Shown here: positions 7,941 to 15,844 of the stretch, one piece after another
How positions within the stretch are numbered: position 1 is the first letter of the stretch
Layout: every line of letters begins with the position of its first letter
NCBI GenBank assembly: GCA_030748495.1
Contig: JASMLX010000067.1
Span: 1-32,802, forward strand
From: Candidatus Poribacteria bacterium
GTDB lineage: Bacteria > Poribacteria > WGA-4E > UBA9662
DNA: 32,802 nt
Direction: 5' to 3'
The notes under the pieces: generated by a model
What the model saw: only the letters and a program-made list of their open reading frames with translations
The model's database searches: none
What the model was told of the DNA's origin: nothing
Program-made: the position numbers and the translations under genes

Positions 7941-8566
7941 TGCGGTTCAAAAGCTAGTTGTTGTCTCCAATGGGCTGGGATACCTACTCTCGCCATAGTA
8001 TTGCTAATGGCCCATATATGGCCCCTGCGGTATCGGTACCATCACCCAGATTAACTGCCATCAGGGTGTCCTCTTCAAAAGAATCGCTGTGTTCAAAAGC
8101 CCAGAGAGCAGCTTCCAGAGATTTGACTACATAACCGAAGCCCACAATCTCAGGCGGTTGCTTGGTTTTGAAACTGCCCAACCGGACCTGTTCTATTTCT
8201 GCAGATAATGAGTCTTGCCTCCAATAAATTGCTCAAAGGCGTGTAGAGCGGCACGGGTGGCGCGACCAATGTCAAAGCAGTGGTCTTTAAACTAAAGTAT
8301 TCGTCACGATACCAGCGACAGTAACGAGTAAGCTCGTCAACTAAATTAAAGCCCTGGTATTGGATTAAGCTTTCAGCTAAGCAAAGAGCCATAGAGGTGT
8401 CATCGGTCCAGTGACCGGGTTGTAGTTGGAAGACACCGCCACCGATCATGTCGATGACAGGCTCAAACGTGCCGGGAGCCTGGAACTCTACCGTGGTACC
8501 AACGGCATCACCAGCAGCCAGACCAAGAATAGATCCGCGATATCGTAGAATGGTTGGAATTGACAT
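7889..8566 (-). pseudogene. ADP-ribosylglycohydrolase family protein, frameshifted and internally deleted
   Basis: Intact relatives (about 300 residues, DraG/ARH fold, two Mg ions) remove ADP-ribose from proteins. The N-terminal half is good: LRYRGSILGLAAGDAVGTTV, then GHWTDDTSMALCLAESLI with the metal-binding TDDTSM, then RYCRWYRDEYFS. After about 8290 the frame slips: CFDIGRATRAALHAFEQF continues one frame over. The middle, including the conserved GNGSLMRxAP block, is missing. The C-terminal part (from about 8170) has PPEIVGFGYVVKSLEAALWA and VNLGDGTDTAGAIYGPLA, with the second metal motif GxDxDTxGA slightly altered. After another slip it ends GIPAHWRQQL...ADQLCHLVW and TGA at 7889-7891. 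It cannot encode an active enzyme unless several errors lie in the assembly. Confidence 0.8.
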
Positions 8567-8590
8567 TGAGAGACTATACCTGTTTACGGC

Positions 8591-9755
8591 TAAAAATGGC
8601 TAGCCCGAGGTTTATTGCGGTTAAAAGGGCGACGAGGAGCAGATAGTTGTTGATTCTGCCAGTGGAGAGGCAAAAAGTCAAAGGGTATTAGACCAAGCCC
8701 GTTTAAAGAGTTGATCCGAAGCGGAAAGGAGGAACCAGCCGGGCCGACCGACAGGACGGCTGTTACCACCGGTCTTAGGCATAATTTGGATGCAAGACTA
8801 CAGGAGCTTCAAAGCCAGTGTGGGTGTGAGATTAGGGCATAATCGGATAGCCTCAGTGACGAAAGCATCGATACCAAGTTGATGATCAGGACGCATGATT
8901 TGGTAACGATCGCCAGCAGCGGGAGAGGGGTTACCTAATTTGTGTTGCTGAAGGCACCAGAGTTCGAGTGTTTGTAGTTTAAGCTGGTCATAATCGGTTT
9001 CAGAAGAAGAAGACTCAAATTCTAACTGAGTTGGGATTTCAGTGTTAGAAGCAGGAGTTTGTTTAAGATAAGTTTCTTTGTTATAAATGAGAGTGGGCAC
9101 CGGTGTCGTGTCTGGACTAAACACAGTTGTCGTATCTGGCTCATCAATCGCTGTTTCAGCCACAGGCTCAGTCATCACTTACGGTGTTTCCACCTCGATG
9201 ACTTCATCTTTTTTATGTCTCAGCAATCTGAGTTTATTATTTTTTAGCGCTGCTTGCTGAATCTGATACTCCCGCTGGACAGCATTAGTCTCATATTCTT
9301 CAATCTTGTCTGTTTGATGAAAAGCCATCAGAGTAAAAGTACAGACGTTGCCCCAGCCTTTTTGTACTTCAATTAAGTCATTTTTCACTAATTCATTGAC
9401 GTATCTTTGAATAGAACGGACAGATTTACGCCCACCATAGCACTGTTCAACGATGGTGTCATACTTTTTGGCGAAGGTCCGACCCATCAGCTCGGGTTTT
9501 CTGTTTGATTCTGAGGTCAACGTGGCGTAACAGGTAGACGTAGAGCTTGACCGCTTCGCCAGATAACTCTCGATACTGGTCGGAGTCAACCATGTCCCAG
9601 CTCACAGGAGCGTAGAGAAATGGCAGCTTGGGATGGGCTTTGGGGATGCAGTCGACGGTAGCACGACGACTATGGAAATCGTTGGATTCGGCTTGGTAGG
9701 CCGGGCTAGTAGCTTGGAATTGGTCTAGATGTTGGGCGATAGCAGGTACCATCAT
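8591..9755 (-). pseudogene. Winged-helix protein of replication-initiator character, broken by two frameshifts and two stops (copy B)
   Basis: Read as one ancestral gene of about 385 codons. ATG 9755 (GAGGAG 6 bases upstream) opens a stretch ending near 9500 that contains ELSGEAVKLYVYLLRHVDLR, like the start of plasmid or phage initiator wHTH domains. A frame slip near 9500 leads into ELMGRTFAKKYDTIVEQCYG and SVRSIQRYVNELVKNDLIEV, a clear recognition helix plus wing. At 9179-9181 a TAA interrupts, but the same frame continues with VMTEPVAETAIDEPDTTTVF. A TAG at 8798-8800 again interrupts; copy C (23617-23786) has a CAA codon there. The frame continues SCIQIMPKTGGNSRPVGRPG, WFLLSASDQLFKRAWSNT, slips once near 8690, and ends LPLHWQ...FNRNKPRASHF and TAG. 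I recognise no named family; the wHTH call is firm, the replication role is inferred. Confidence 0.6.
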
Positions 9756-9780
9756 AAAATCTCCTCGGAAAAAGGGTTAC

Positions 9781-9810
9781 TTGAAAGGAGACTGTTTGAT
9801 AGACTACAAT
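9781..9810 (+). promoter_or_regulatory. Predicted sigma70-type promoter for a small RNA
   Basis: TTGAAA (9781-9786) and TACAAT (9805-9810) are separated by 18 bases, close to the sigma70 consensus. It points away from the winged-helix gene start at 9755 and toward the terminator at 9862-9891. Possible minus-strand boxes for the winged-helix gene (TTGTCG and TAGTCT, spacing 16) overlap it, suggesting face-to-face promoters. Confidence 0.45.
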
Positions 9811-9816
9811 TGCGGC

Positions 9817-9891
9817 AGCAAGCGACAACTGTAGCGACCAAACGGTCTCTTACTTGTTACTGTCCCTGCACCTCAAAGTAGGGGCTTTTTT
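9817..9891 (+). ncRNA. Candidate small RNA antisense to the winged-helix gene leader
   Basis: A transcript from the promoter above would start near 9817 and stop at the strong terminator at 9891, giving about 75 nt with no open frame. It is complementary to the stretch just upstream of the minus-strand winged-helix gene, so it would pair with that gene's leader if the gene is transcribed from beyond 9891. This layout resembles counter-transcribed RNAs that set plasmid copy number. It is entirely predicted from promoter and terminator motifs. Confidence 0.35.
9862..9891 (+). terminator. Rho-independent terminator
   Basis: GTCCCTGC (9862-9869) pairs over 8 bp (two wobbles) with GTAGGGGC (9878-9885) across an 8-base loop, followed at once by TTTTTT. 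This is the best intrinsic terminator in the window. No plus-strand protein gene precedes it, which is why a small RNA is proposed. Confidence 0.75.
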
Positions 9892-10029
9892 ATTGTTTGG
9901 CTATTTTAGCCCTCGGCTGATATCTCTAGAAAAAACAGTTTAACAACTACTAGAACTAGATTGAAACGATCCTATGTAATCTACGTTGATCTTGACACGA
10001 CACCTAACAACACAACAGGAGGCAACTTG

Positions 10030-10530
10030 GTGACAACAGCTGAATACGCTCAGACGCACGGACTACATATTGAAACCGTTCGACGACGGATAAAAAAAAA
10101 TAAGATTAAAGCTGAACTGCAACCAGATAACACCTATATTATTATAGAGGATTGGCTGCCAAATCAAAAATCAGCACAGACGACCCCCAATAACAAGTCG
10201 CAACACCACACCACACAACAAGAGCCGGCAGCGGGCGACACCACCCCTGCCCACAACACACAGCAGCCAACCACACAACAACTGATAAAACATAAAGACG
10301 ATCACATCCAAGAATTGACAAAGAAGCTGAGGGTAACCGAGTCAAATTTAGCTAAATTGACCAATGACATGGTCGAAGAACGAAAACGAACCGATACTAT
10401 TATCATGACACAAACTCAAACGATAGACCGACAATCAGAAAAGCTAGACAATCTAAGGCTACAAATCGAAGAATCACAACGGCCAAAACCATTGATGGCT
10501 AGATTAAAGGCTGTCTTCGTGGGTAATTAA
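10030..10530 (+). CDS. HTH DNA-binding protein with a long coiled-coil tail
   Basis: This protein has 166 residues. Residues 1-45 (TTAEYAQTHGLHIETVRRRI, then KKNKIKAELQPDNTYIIIED) look like an excisionase/MerR-type winged helix that reads short DNA sites. A Gln/Thr/Pro-rich linker (about 50-85) leads to a coiled coil (about 88-150: IQELTKKLRVTESNLAKLTN, then MVEERKRTDTII) and a short basic end. GTG at 10030 is preferred: GGAGG lies 7 bases upstream and the wHTH begins immediately after; a TTG at 9961 would add 23 unconserved residues. HTH plus coiled coil is the plan of KfrA-like and partition-associated plasmid proteins, but I recognise no named family. It is divergent from the broken winged-helix gene. 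A similar N-terminal HTH occurs at 19866. Confidence 0.75.
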   Translation: MTTAEYAQTHGLHIETVRRRIKKNKIKAELQPDNTYIIIEDWLPNQKSAQTTPNNKSQHHTTQQEPAAGDTTPAHNTQQPTTQQLIKHKDDHIQELTKKLRVTESNLAKLTNDMVEERKRTDTIIMTQTQTIDRQSEKLDNLRLQIEESQRPKPLMARLKAVFVGN

Positions 10531-10571
10531 ACCTAGGTGAAGGTAATGTTGCGGTTTTCAGAGAGCTTGAC

Positions 10572-10835
10572 TTACTTCAGGATCACCATCTTTCTAGTCT
10601 CTGTGTAGTCACCTGCTTGCAGCTGATAGAAGTAAGTGCCACTGGCTACAGCCTAACCCGTTTCAGTCTTTCCATTCCAATAGGCGGCCTGGTCTCAGCT
10701 ACATATATCTTCCCGCTGCCACCAATCCTAGCTGTAGTTGTTGTATCCGTTGGCCTTGCATATCATAGAATGTGAAGAGGTAGTTCTTCTGTTTGTTGAC
10801 TGATTTAAATGACCATAAGGCATTAACAGCAGTAT
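10572..10835 (-). pseudogene. FlgD-like Ig C-terminal domain, remnant 1
   Basis: This reads (minus strand) FYDMQGQRIQQLQLGLVAAG, then after a slip AAYWNGKTETG, a TAG, and AVASGTYFYQLQAGDYTETR followed by KMVILK and TAA at 10572-10574. This is the YDxxGQxVRxLxLG...W(D/N)G(R/K)xxxGxxVASGxYFYQLxAGxxxxTRKMVIxK pattern of FlgD-like C-terminal domains that end many secreted proteins. The rest of the parent protein is missing. Confidence 0.65.
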
Positions 10836-10877
10836 GAGAATACGGATATTCGTAGAAAGGCAATATCAGCACTGGTC

Positions 10878-10933
10878 CAGGGACCAGAAGCTAAACAGGC
10901 GTTACCAGCCGTAATGGAAGTAGTTGTAAAGGA
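10878..10933 (+). repeat. Direct repeat within the HEAT fragment, unit 1
   Basis: GGACCAGAAGCTAAACAGGC... is repeated at 11083-11138 with only about four mismatches over 56 bases, 205 bases apart. It encodes GPEAKQALPAVMEVVVKD, one HEAT helix pair, so it reflects recent duplication of HEAT units before decay. Confidence 0.7.
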
Positions 10934-11082
10934 TCAAATAAAGGTGTCCGCCGACATGCAATACGAGCACTGATCAAGATTGACAGGGCTACTCAAGAAG
11001 CAGTTCCATTTTTAATTCAAAGCTTGAAGGGTCATGGATTCAGATGTTCGTCAAAATGTCGCATTGGCACTAGGCTATATTG

Positions 11083-11138
11083 GACCAGAAGCTAAACAGG
11101 CATTATCAACCATAATGGAAGTAGTTGTAAAGGATCAC
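11083..11138 (+). repeat. Direct repeat within the HEAT fragment, unit 2
   Basis: This is the second copy of the 56-base unit at 10878-10933. It encodes GPEAKQALSTIMEVVVKD. Confidence 0.7.
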
Positions 11139-11159
11139 CCTCCATTAACAGGAGTACAC

Positions 11160-12518
11160 CTAACTGAAGTCTGGCAAACAGCCGGTACTATCTCCCAGTT
11201 GGGCCAAGTTAATGTCCATCCGGTTCAGCATCGACAACCAAAGATTATTGAGCGGTGTTTCCTTTGGATAGCGAATATGGCGGCCACTTTTGATGGTACC
11301 ACCGCCGCCACCGGCCAGCAAGATCGGTAGATCGTGGTGACTGTGTCGGTTGCCGTCCGAATTTCCACTGCCATAAACCACCATGGAATGGTCTAGTAGA
11401 GACCCATCTCCTTCGGGCGTAGCCTCCAGTTTTTCCAGCAGATAGGCCAGTTGCTGGGTATGGAAGTGGTTAATTTGGCCGATTTTGGCGATCTTTGCCG
11501 GGTCGTTGCGGTGATGGGACAGGTTGTGGTGCCCATCAGTCACACCGATAGAAGGATAGGACTTGTTACTGCCTTCATTGGCCAGGACAAAAGTGATGAT
11601 CCGGGTCACATCGGCTTGGAATGCCAAAATAATTAGATCGGCCATGATCCGTAAATGTTCTTGGTAGTCGGCCGGAACCCCTTTAGGATAGTCAGGTACC
11701 GTATAGTCCGGCTTTTCCATGGACGGGAATTTTTCCGCCCGTGTGATTCTCTGTTCAATATCTCGAATAGCTGAAAAATACTCGTCCAGTTTTCGTACGT
11801 CGTTGCCACTCAACCGACGGCTTAACGTCGAGGTGTCTTGCCGAACGAAATCAAGAATGCTTTTTCGGCCTTGGTCCCGAACTGTCCGCTGTGAATCAGG
11901 TAGTGATGAAAACAGCCGCTCGAAGGCCAATTTGGGATTAATCTCTTTGGGTAGTGGCTGAGTAGCTGAACGCCAAGATATGGTTGATGAATAGACGCAA
12001 CTATAACCAGAGTCACAGTTGCCGGCCATGGCCCCGCGGTCAATTCCAATCTCCAGTGAAGGCAAACGCGTCCGGTGGCCGAGGCGCGAAGCCGCCACTT
12101 GGTCAACCGAAATCCCGGCCCGAATATCGGTGCCGTCTGTCTTGCGGGGTTGAGCACCGGTCAGAAAAGCGGCCAAGGCTCGTGCATGATCGCCACCCCC
12201 GTCGCCGTTGGCACGTGCTTTGTCGGCAGTCAATCCACTCAACACCAATGTTTTATCTTTCACCGCTTCCAATGGTTCCAAAATTCTTGGCAGATCGTAG
12301 TCGATACCTACTCTCTTGGGGGCCCAATCTTCCATATGCTTTCCGTTAGGCACATAGAGAAAGGCCATCCGATTAGGTGTCGTTGGTTGACTCCCGCTTG
12401 GGCTAAGACCGTCAGCCCAAGCGGACATCGGACCCATCGCTTCCAGCCAAGGCAAGGAGATACCAACGCCAAGACCGCGTAACAATGTTCGACGCGAGAG
12501 TTTCTTTTTACTGCTCAT
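11160..12518 (-). CDS. DUF1552 family exported protein
   Basis: This protein of 452 residues has a twin-arginine export signal at the N-terminus: SRRTLLRGLGVGISLPWLEA (Arg9-Arg10). It should therefore fold in the cytoplasm, perhaps around a cofactor, and then be exported. The body shows the DUF1552 hallmarks: NRMAFLYVPNG, GGGDHARALAAFLTGAQP, SYPSIGVTDGHHNLSHH and VYGSGNSDGNRHSHHDLPIL followed by LAGGG, with many His and Asp suggesting metal binding related to the alkaline-phosphatase/sulfatase-like fold. The ATG overlaps the stop of the upstream DUF1592 gene (ATGA), with GGAG placed before it, so the two are translationally coupled. DUF1552 nearly always follows DUF1592 in planctomycete-type genomes. 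The biochemical role is not established. Confidence 0.9.
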   Translation of the reverse strand: MSSKKKLSRRTLLRGLGVGISLPWLEAMGPMSAWADGLSPSGSQPTTPNRMAFLYVPNGKHMEDWAPKRVGIDYDLPRILEPLEAVKDKTLVLSGLTADKARANGDGGGDHARALAAFLTGAQPRKTDGTDIRAGISVDQVAASRLGHRTRLPSLEIGIDRGAMAGNCDSGYSCVYSSTISWRSATQPLPKEINPKLAFERLFSSLPDSQRTVRDQGRKSILDFVRQDTSTLSRRLSGNDVRKLDEYFSAIRDIEQRITRAEKFPSMEKPDYTVPDYPKGVPADYQEHLRIMADLIILAFQADVTRIITFVLANEGSNKSYPSIGVTDGHHNLSHHRNDPAKIAKIGQINHFHTQQLAYLLEKLEATPEGDGSLLDHSMVVYGSGNSDGNRHSHHDLPILLAGGGGGTIKSGRHIRYPKETPLNNLWLSMLNRMDINLAQLGDSTGCLPDFS

Positions 12519-14962
12519 AACTCTTCTCCTGATTCGGTTTCCCTACTGCCACGCCGTAGCCGAAATGGGTCACTTTTGACGATCTCGGTTATCAGCACAG
12601 AGAACTTATAATTTTGGGTTTCAAGGTTGGTGACAATGTGTTCGACGGTGGGTTGATCATAGTAGGCTAACCCACGGCCTAAAGCATAGATCAGCAGTTT
12701 CTCTGTCAAGCAACGAACAAATTTCGCTTTTCGGTCCATCAAAATCTGCTTCAGCTCTACTACTCCATCGAAGGCAGTACCGTCCGGCAGTTGCCCCGAA
12801 GCATTAATCTCAGATTCACCATCTTGGTTGCGGTAAGCACCGACCGCATTGTAGTTTTCCAGAGCGAAACCGATGGGATCCATTTTAGCGTGGCAACTGG
12901 CACAGCCGGGGTCTTGACGGTGTTGCTCCAAGCGTTGGCGCAATGTGCGGCCATTGGCAGTCTGGTGCTCTTCTTCCAATTCAGGCACATCTGGTGGCGG
13001 CGGTGGCGGTGGCGACCCCCAAATTTGCTCTAGTACCCAACGCCCCCTTTTGACGGGAGAAGTTCGGGTGGGATTAGAAGTCACTGTCAATACGCTGGCC
13101 TGAGTAAGTACCCCGCCACGTAATCGGCCCTGTAACTCAACCCGCTGGAACTGACGTCCCTTGATCGGTTGGCCGCCCTTGACCACAATTGGCTTACCCT
13201 TCCAATTCCCTTTGTTGTCTTTAATACCGTAGTGGTTGGCTAAGGATTGGTTAAGGAAAGTATAGTCGGCATCCAGTAGGTCCAGCACGCTTCGGTCTTC
13301 CCGAACAATTGAGGCCAAAAACAGTTCCGTCTCTTTTAACATGGCCACCCGAAGTTTAGGATTGAAGGCTGGGTACTGTGTCGGATCTGGGGCAACAGTA
13401 GCCAGTCGCTGGATTTGTAACCATTGAAATCCAAAGTCGCGCACGAATTCAGCCGCTTTGGCATCAGCCAACATGCGCTGGACCTGCGACTCCAGATTGG
13501 CCGTCAGTTGGTTGGTGGTAGACAGATCCAATAGCTCATCGTCAGGCATGGTACGCCAGAGAAAGTAGGATAAGCGCGAGGCTAAATGAAATTCGTCGAT
13601 CGGTCGCTTGGCTAGGCTTGGAGGTTGATCCTCCAGTTCTAGCCGGAACAGAAACTTGGGTGAACAGAGAATAACCTTGATGGCTTGTTGGATGCCGGCT
13701 TCCCACTTCTGCCCACTGGACTGAACAGATTCCACAAATTGCGCTAGTCGTTCAACTTCCTGTTGGTCGGGTGGCCGTCGATAACCGCGACGTAGCAGAC
13801 GGGTCAACACTTCTCGGGTCTGTTCGGCCGGGGATTTATCCGGTGAACAAGCCAAAATTTTGAGTTGGCTAGCCGGTCGGGTCTCCAGTGGTCCTTCTGA
13901 CCACAGATGGCGAATCTGTAGCTTGGCTGGTATTTGACCATTTTCAGGTTTGACCATTGCAATACCGGCCTTCTCAATGTTGGACATTCGGTTAACTCGA
14001 ACCTCGATAGTCTGCGGACTTTTTGCCTGACGAGCCGTAATGTCAAAGATCTCCAAAATTTTAATCTTACTATTTGGTTTAAAAGCTGTGCCCAGGAGTC
14101 GTGCCACTTCGTCTGGACTGGAAACTAGTTCTAACCCTTTGCCCTCAACAAACAAGGAGGCTTGCACAGGCCCTTGATCCTCATTTTCACTATCGGCGAC
14201 TTCAGCGTAAAGGGTAGCTCGTAAGATGACCTCAGCTTCAGGTAAGAGCTTAAAATATCGACCGTTGAAGGTGAAGGGGCCAGATTTCCAGGCTTCTTCA
14301 GCAGTTGGATCCAGTAACCGATAACGTTCTTGTGGTACCTTTTTGTCGTTGCGTGGATCCAGTGAACGACCGTTGCGATAACGTTTGGAAGGCGGAGGTG
14401 GAACCACCAAAATAACGCGATGGGCAATGGCCTCTGCCGCATCCAAATACCGTTCCATCAACAGCGGTGACAGTGTCAACACATCGCCGATATTGTCGAA
14501 TCCGTGACCAATATCATCGGCCGGGAACCCCTCAGTTGGATCAAAATCGACGCCCAAGAAGTCGCGGACTGTATGTTTATATTCTATTTTATTGAGCCGG
14601 CGTACTGTCACTCGGCCCGGCTCTGGCTTAACCTGGTCAAGAATAGACCTGACCTGATCCATAAACACGGTAGCTTCCTCTACTGACGGGGGGTAGCTGT
14701 CCGAGGGGGGCATCTGGCCGGTAGTGACCATCTCCAGAACTCGCTGCCAGACCTTGGGCTGTTTGATGAGTGAGTCATTATCCAAAAACAGATCCAGAGC
14801 TAAACCAGCAGTTGGTTGATCCCCGCTATGGCAACCGAAACAGTATTGTTGCAGAAATGTTACCCCTTGTTCATCGAAGTTCGGTACCGCTTCTGCCTCT
14901 GAGCTGAAAGAAGAAATAATCGGCACTAAGAGACCGATAAGCAAGACAATATGATTCAGCAT
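12515..14962 (-). CDS. DUF1592-type multi-domain c-type cytochrome protein
   Basis: This is a predicted secreted protein of 815 residues. Residues 1-25 form a signal peptide (MLNHIVLLIGLLVPIISSFS...). Residues 41-45 (CFGCH) are a heme-c site of the planctomycete cytochrome C type. DUF1587 follows (RRLNKIEYKHTVRDFLGVDF), then DUF1595/DUF1592 (SRLSYFLWRTMPDDELLDLS), then DUF1588 (GVLTQASVLTVTSNPTRTSP and VKRGRWVLEQIWG), a poly-Pro stretch, CASCHAKMDPIGFALENYNA with a second CxxCH at 687-691, and DUF1585 at the C-terminus (TEKLLIYALGRGLAYYDQP). Electron transfer coupled to an unknown reaction, perhaps polysaccharide or sulfated-glycan use, is the usual speculation for this family. It overlaps DUF1552 by 4 bases. 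No Shine-Dalgarno sequence is obvious before ATG 14962. Confidence 0.92.
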   Translation of the reverse strand: MLNHIVLLIGLLVPIISSFSSEAEAVPNFDEQGVTFLQQYCFGCHSGDQPTAGLALDLFLDNDSLIKQPKVWQRVLEMVTTGQMPPSDSYPPSVEEATVFMDQVRSILDQVKPEPGRVTVRRLNKIEYKHTVRDFLGVDFDPTEGFPADDIGHGFDNIGDVLTLSPLLMERYLDAAEAIAHRVILVVPPPPSKRYRNGRSLDPRNDKKVPQERYRLLDPTAEEAWKSGPFTFNGRYFKLLPEAEVILRATLYAEVADSENEDQGPVQASLFVEGKGLELVSSPDEVARLLGTAFKPNSKIKILEIFDITARQAKSPQTIEVRVNRMSNIEKAGIAMVKPENGQIPAKLQIRHLWSEGPLETRPASQLKILACSPDKSPAEQTREVLTRLLRRGYRRPPDQQEVERLAQFVESVQSSGQKWEAGIQQAIKVILCSPKFLFRLELEDQPPSLAKRPIDEFHLASRLSYFLWRTMPDDELLDLSTTNQLTANLESQVQRMLADAKAAEFVRDFGFQWLQIQRLATVAPDPTQYPAFNPKLRVAMLKETELFLASIVREDRSVLDLLDADYTFLNQSLANHYGIKDNKGNWKGKPIVVKGGQPIKGRQFQRVELQGRLRGGVLTQASVLTVTSNPTRTSPVKRGRWVLEQIWGSPPPPPPPDVPELEEEHQTANGRTLRQRLEQHRQDPGCASCHAKMDPIGFALENYNAVGAYRNQDGESEINASGQLPDGTAFDGVVELKQILMDRKAKFVRCLTEKLLIYALGRGLAYYDQPTVEHIVTNLETQNYKFSVLITEIVKSDPFRLRRGSRETESGEEL

Positions 14963-15019
14963 TTGTTCAAAATCTTATAATTTCTTAAATGACTCTGTTT
15001 ATGCAATAGATTTAATTAG

Positions 15020-15105
15020 CTACCTTAGTACCACCATCTTCTTAGTTTCTGTGTAATTACCCGAAACTGATAGAAGAATGAATCCAGAAAACCGGTCTCA
15101 GTTTT
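15020..15105 (-). pseudogene. FlgD-like Ig C-terminal domain, remnant 2
   Basis: The last codons read GNYTETKKMVVLR and TAG at 15020-15022, preceded in another frame by FYQF. They match the AGDYTETRKMVILK ending of the remnant at 10572. Only the final strand of the domain survives. Confidence 0.5.
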
Positions 15106-15239
15106 CTCATCATGTTCACCTATTACTTAATTGTTAGGTCATCCATTTCCATTTTTCCCGTAGGGGCCAAGCAAGTGCCAATTGCTTGGTTCAACCAAAA
15201 CCCTTGATTGTAACCATGATCTTACTTCTGATAATTCCC

Positions 15240-15481
15240 TTCATCTGCTTGGCCCTATACCGGCCATCTAGCTATCTTGGGTCAAACAGACAAACGTTTT
15301 CACCTTTTTCCACTACGGTCCAAATAGCCATCTTGGTCATTTAACGATTGCTTCATTTCATTGCTACTCAAAAGGGATATCAGCCATCACTGACCAACCA
15401 GTTCGCCTGATTATAGCTAGCGTAATAAACCATTCACAAATCTCTGGTTCAGAAAGACTTTTTTGTCTCGACTCATTTTGA
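15240..15481 (+). pseudogene. Heparinase II/III-like protein fragment
   Basis: A frame ending at TGA 15479-15481 contains TFFHYGPNSHLGHLTIASFH and CYSKGISAITDQPVRLIIAS. The pattern HYGPxxHxGHLxxxSFxxYxKGxxLxxDxGR is the conserved core of the C-terminal beta-sheet domain of heparinase II/III-type polysaccharide lyases. The usual D-x-G-R is eroded to D-Q-P-V-R. No N-terminal toroid domain is present, so this is a relic. Identification is by motif memory only. Confidence 0.5.
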
Positions 15482-15616
15482 ATTGTCTATGGACTAGACT
15501 TAAACCTACCCAGTTGAAGTTTTTAGAGCTTGATTTTATAATAGCAAATCTATGCAAATATATAAAGGGGGAACTCTTCCCTTTCCCTGATCTTATATCG
15601 GATAAAACAGATCGAG

Positions 15617-15640
15617 GTAAGTCAGTAAGTCAGTAAGTCA
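15617..15640 (+). repeat. Three perfect tandem copies of an 8-base unit
   Basis: GTAAGTCA occurs three times in a row, ending 2 bases before the ATG of the caspase-like fragment. It occupies the place where a ribosome-binding site would be, so expansion here would change spacing or translation. Confidence 0.85.
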
Positions 15641-15642
15641 AG

Positions 15643-15844
15643 ATGAGAAAACTTAGTCTAATCTTGTTTCTGCTAATCACTTCTCTGGCTGTAGCTGAAA
15701 AGCATGCACTGCTGCTCGGAATTAATGACTATCAGGGTGATATTAGCCCACTTAGATATTGTGTGGCTGATGTGGGAGCTTTTGGCCAGGCTTTCAGTTA
15801 AGACAGCTGGATTCAAGTCCGATAATGTTTATCTATTGTTTTAA
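15643..15844 (+). pseudogene. Caspase-like (peptidase C14) protein, N-terminal fragment
   Basis: From ATG 15643: MRKLSLILFLLITSLAVAE is a signal peptide, then KHALLLGINDYQGDISPLRY and CVADVGAFGQAF, the conserved start of metacaspase/caspase-like domains (family: KxALLIGINxYxxxxxxLxxCxxDAxxxxxxL). A one-base loss gives TAA at 15799-15801; the other frame continues TAGFKSDNVYLLF and ends at 15842-15844. The catalytic His and Cys lie further downstream in intact relatives and are absent. It is a dead remnant of a secreted caspase-like protein. Confidence 0.65.

Larger units (their letters stand above)
10831..11150 (+). pseudogene. HEAT-repeat protein fragment with two frameshifts
   Basis: Three frames together give a run of HEAT repeats: NTDIRRKAISALVQGPEAKQ and ALPAVMEVVVKDQ; then GVRRHAIRALIKIDRATQEA and VPFLIQSLK; then DSDVRQNVALALGYIGPEAK and QALSTIMEVVVKD. 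Slips lie near 10935 and 11033. No start or end is preserved. The nearly identical 56-base unit at 10878-10933 and 11083-11138 shows repeat duplication at the DNA level. Confidence 0.65.

Noticed and set aside
8746..8816. The match between 8746-8816 and 23624-23705 as a simple non-coding inverted repeat
   Set aside because: Differences preserve the reading frame and amino acids, so it is better explained as two copies of the same protein tail.
11984..12482. Plus-strand frames opposite DUF1552
   Set aside because: They are shadows of an intact gene with export signal and conserved motifs on the other strand.
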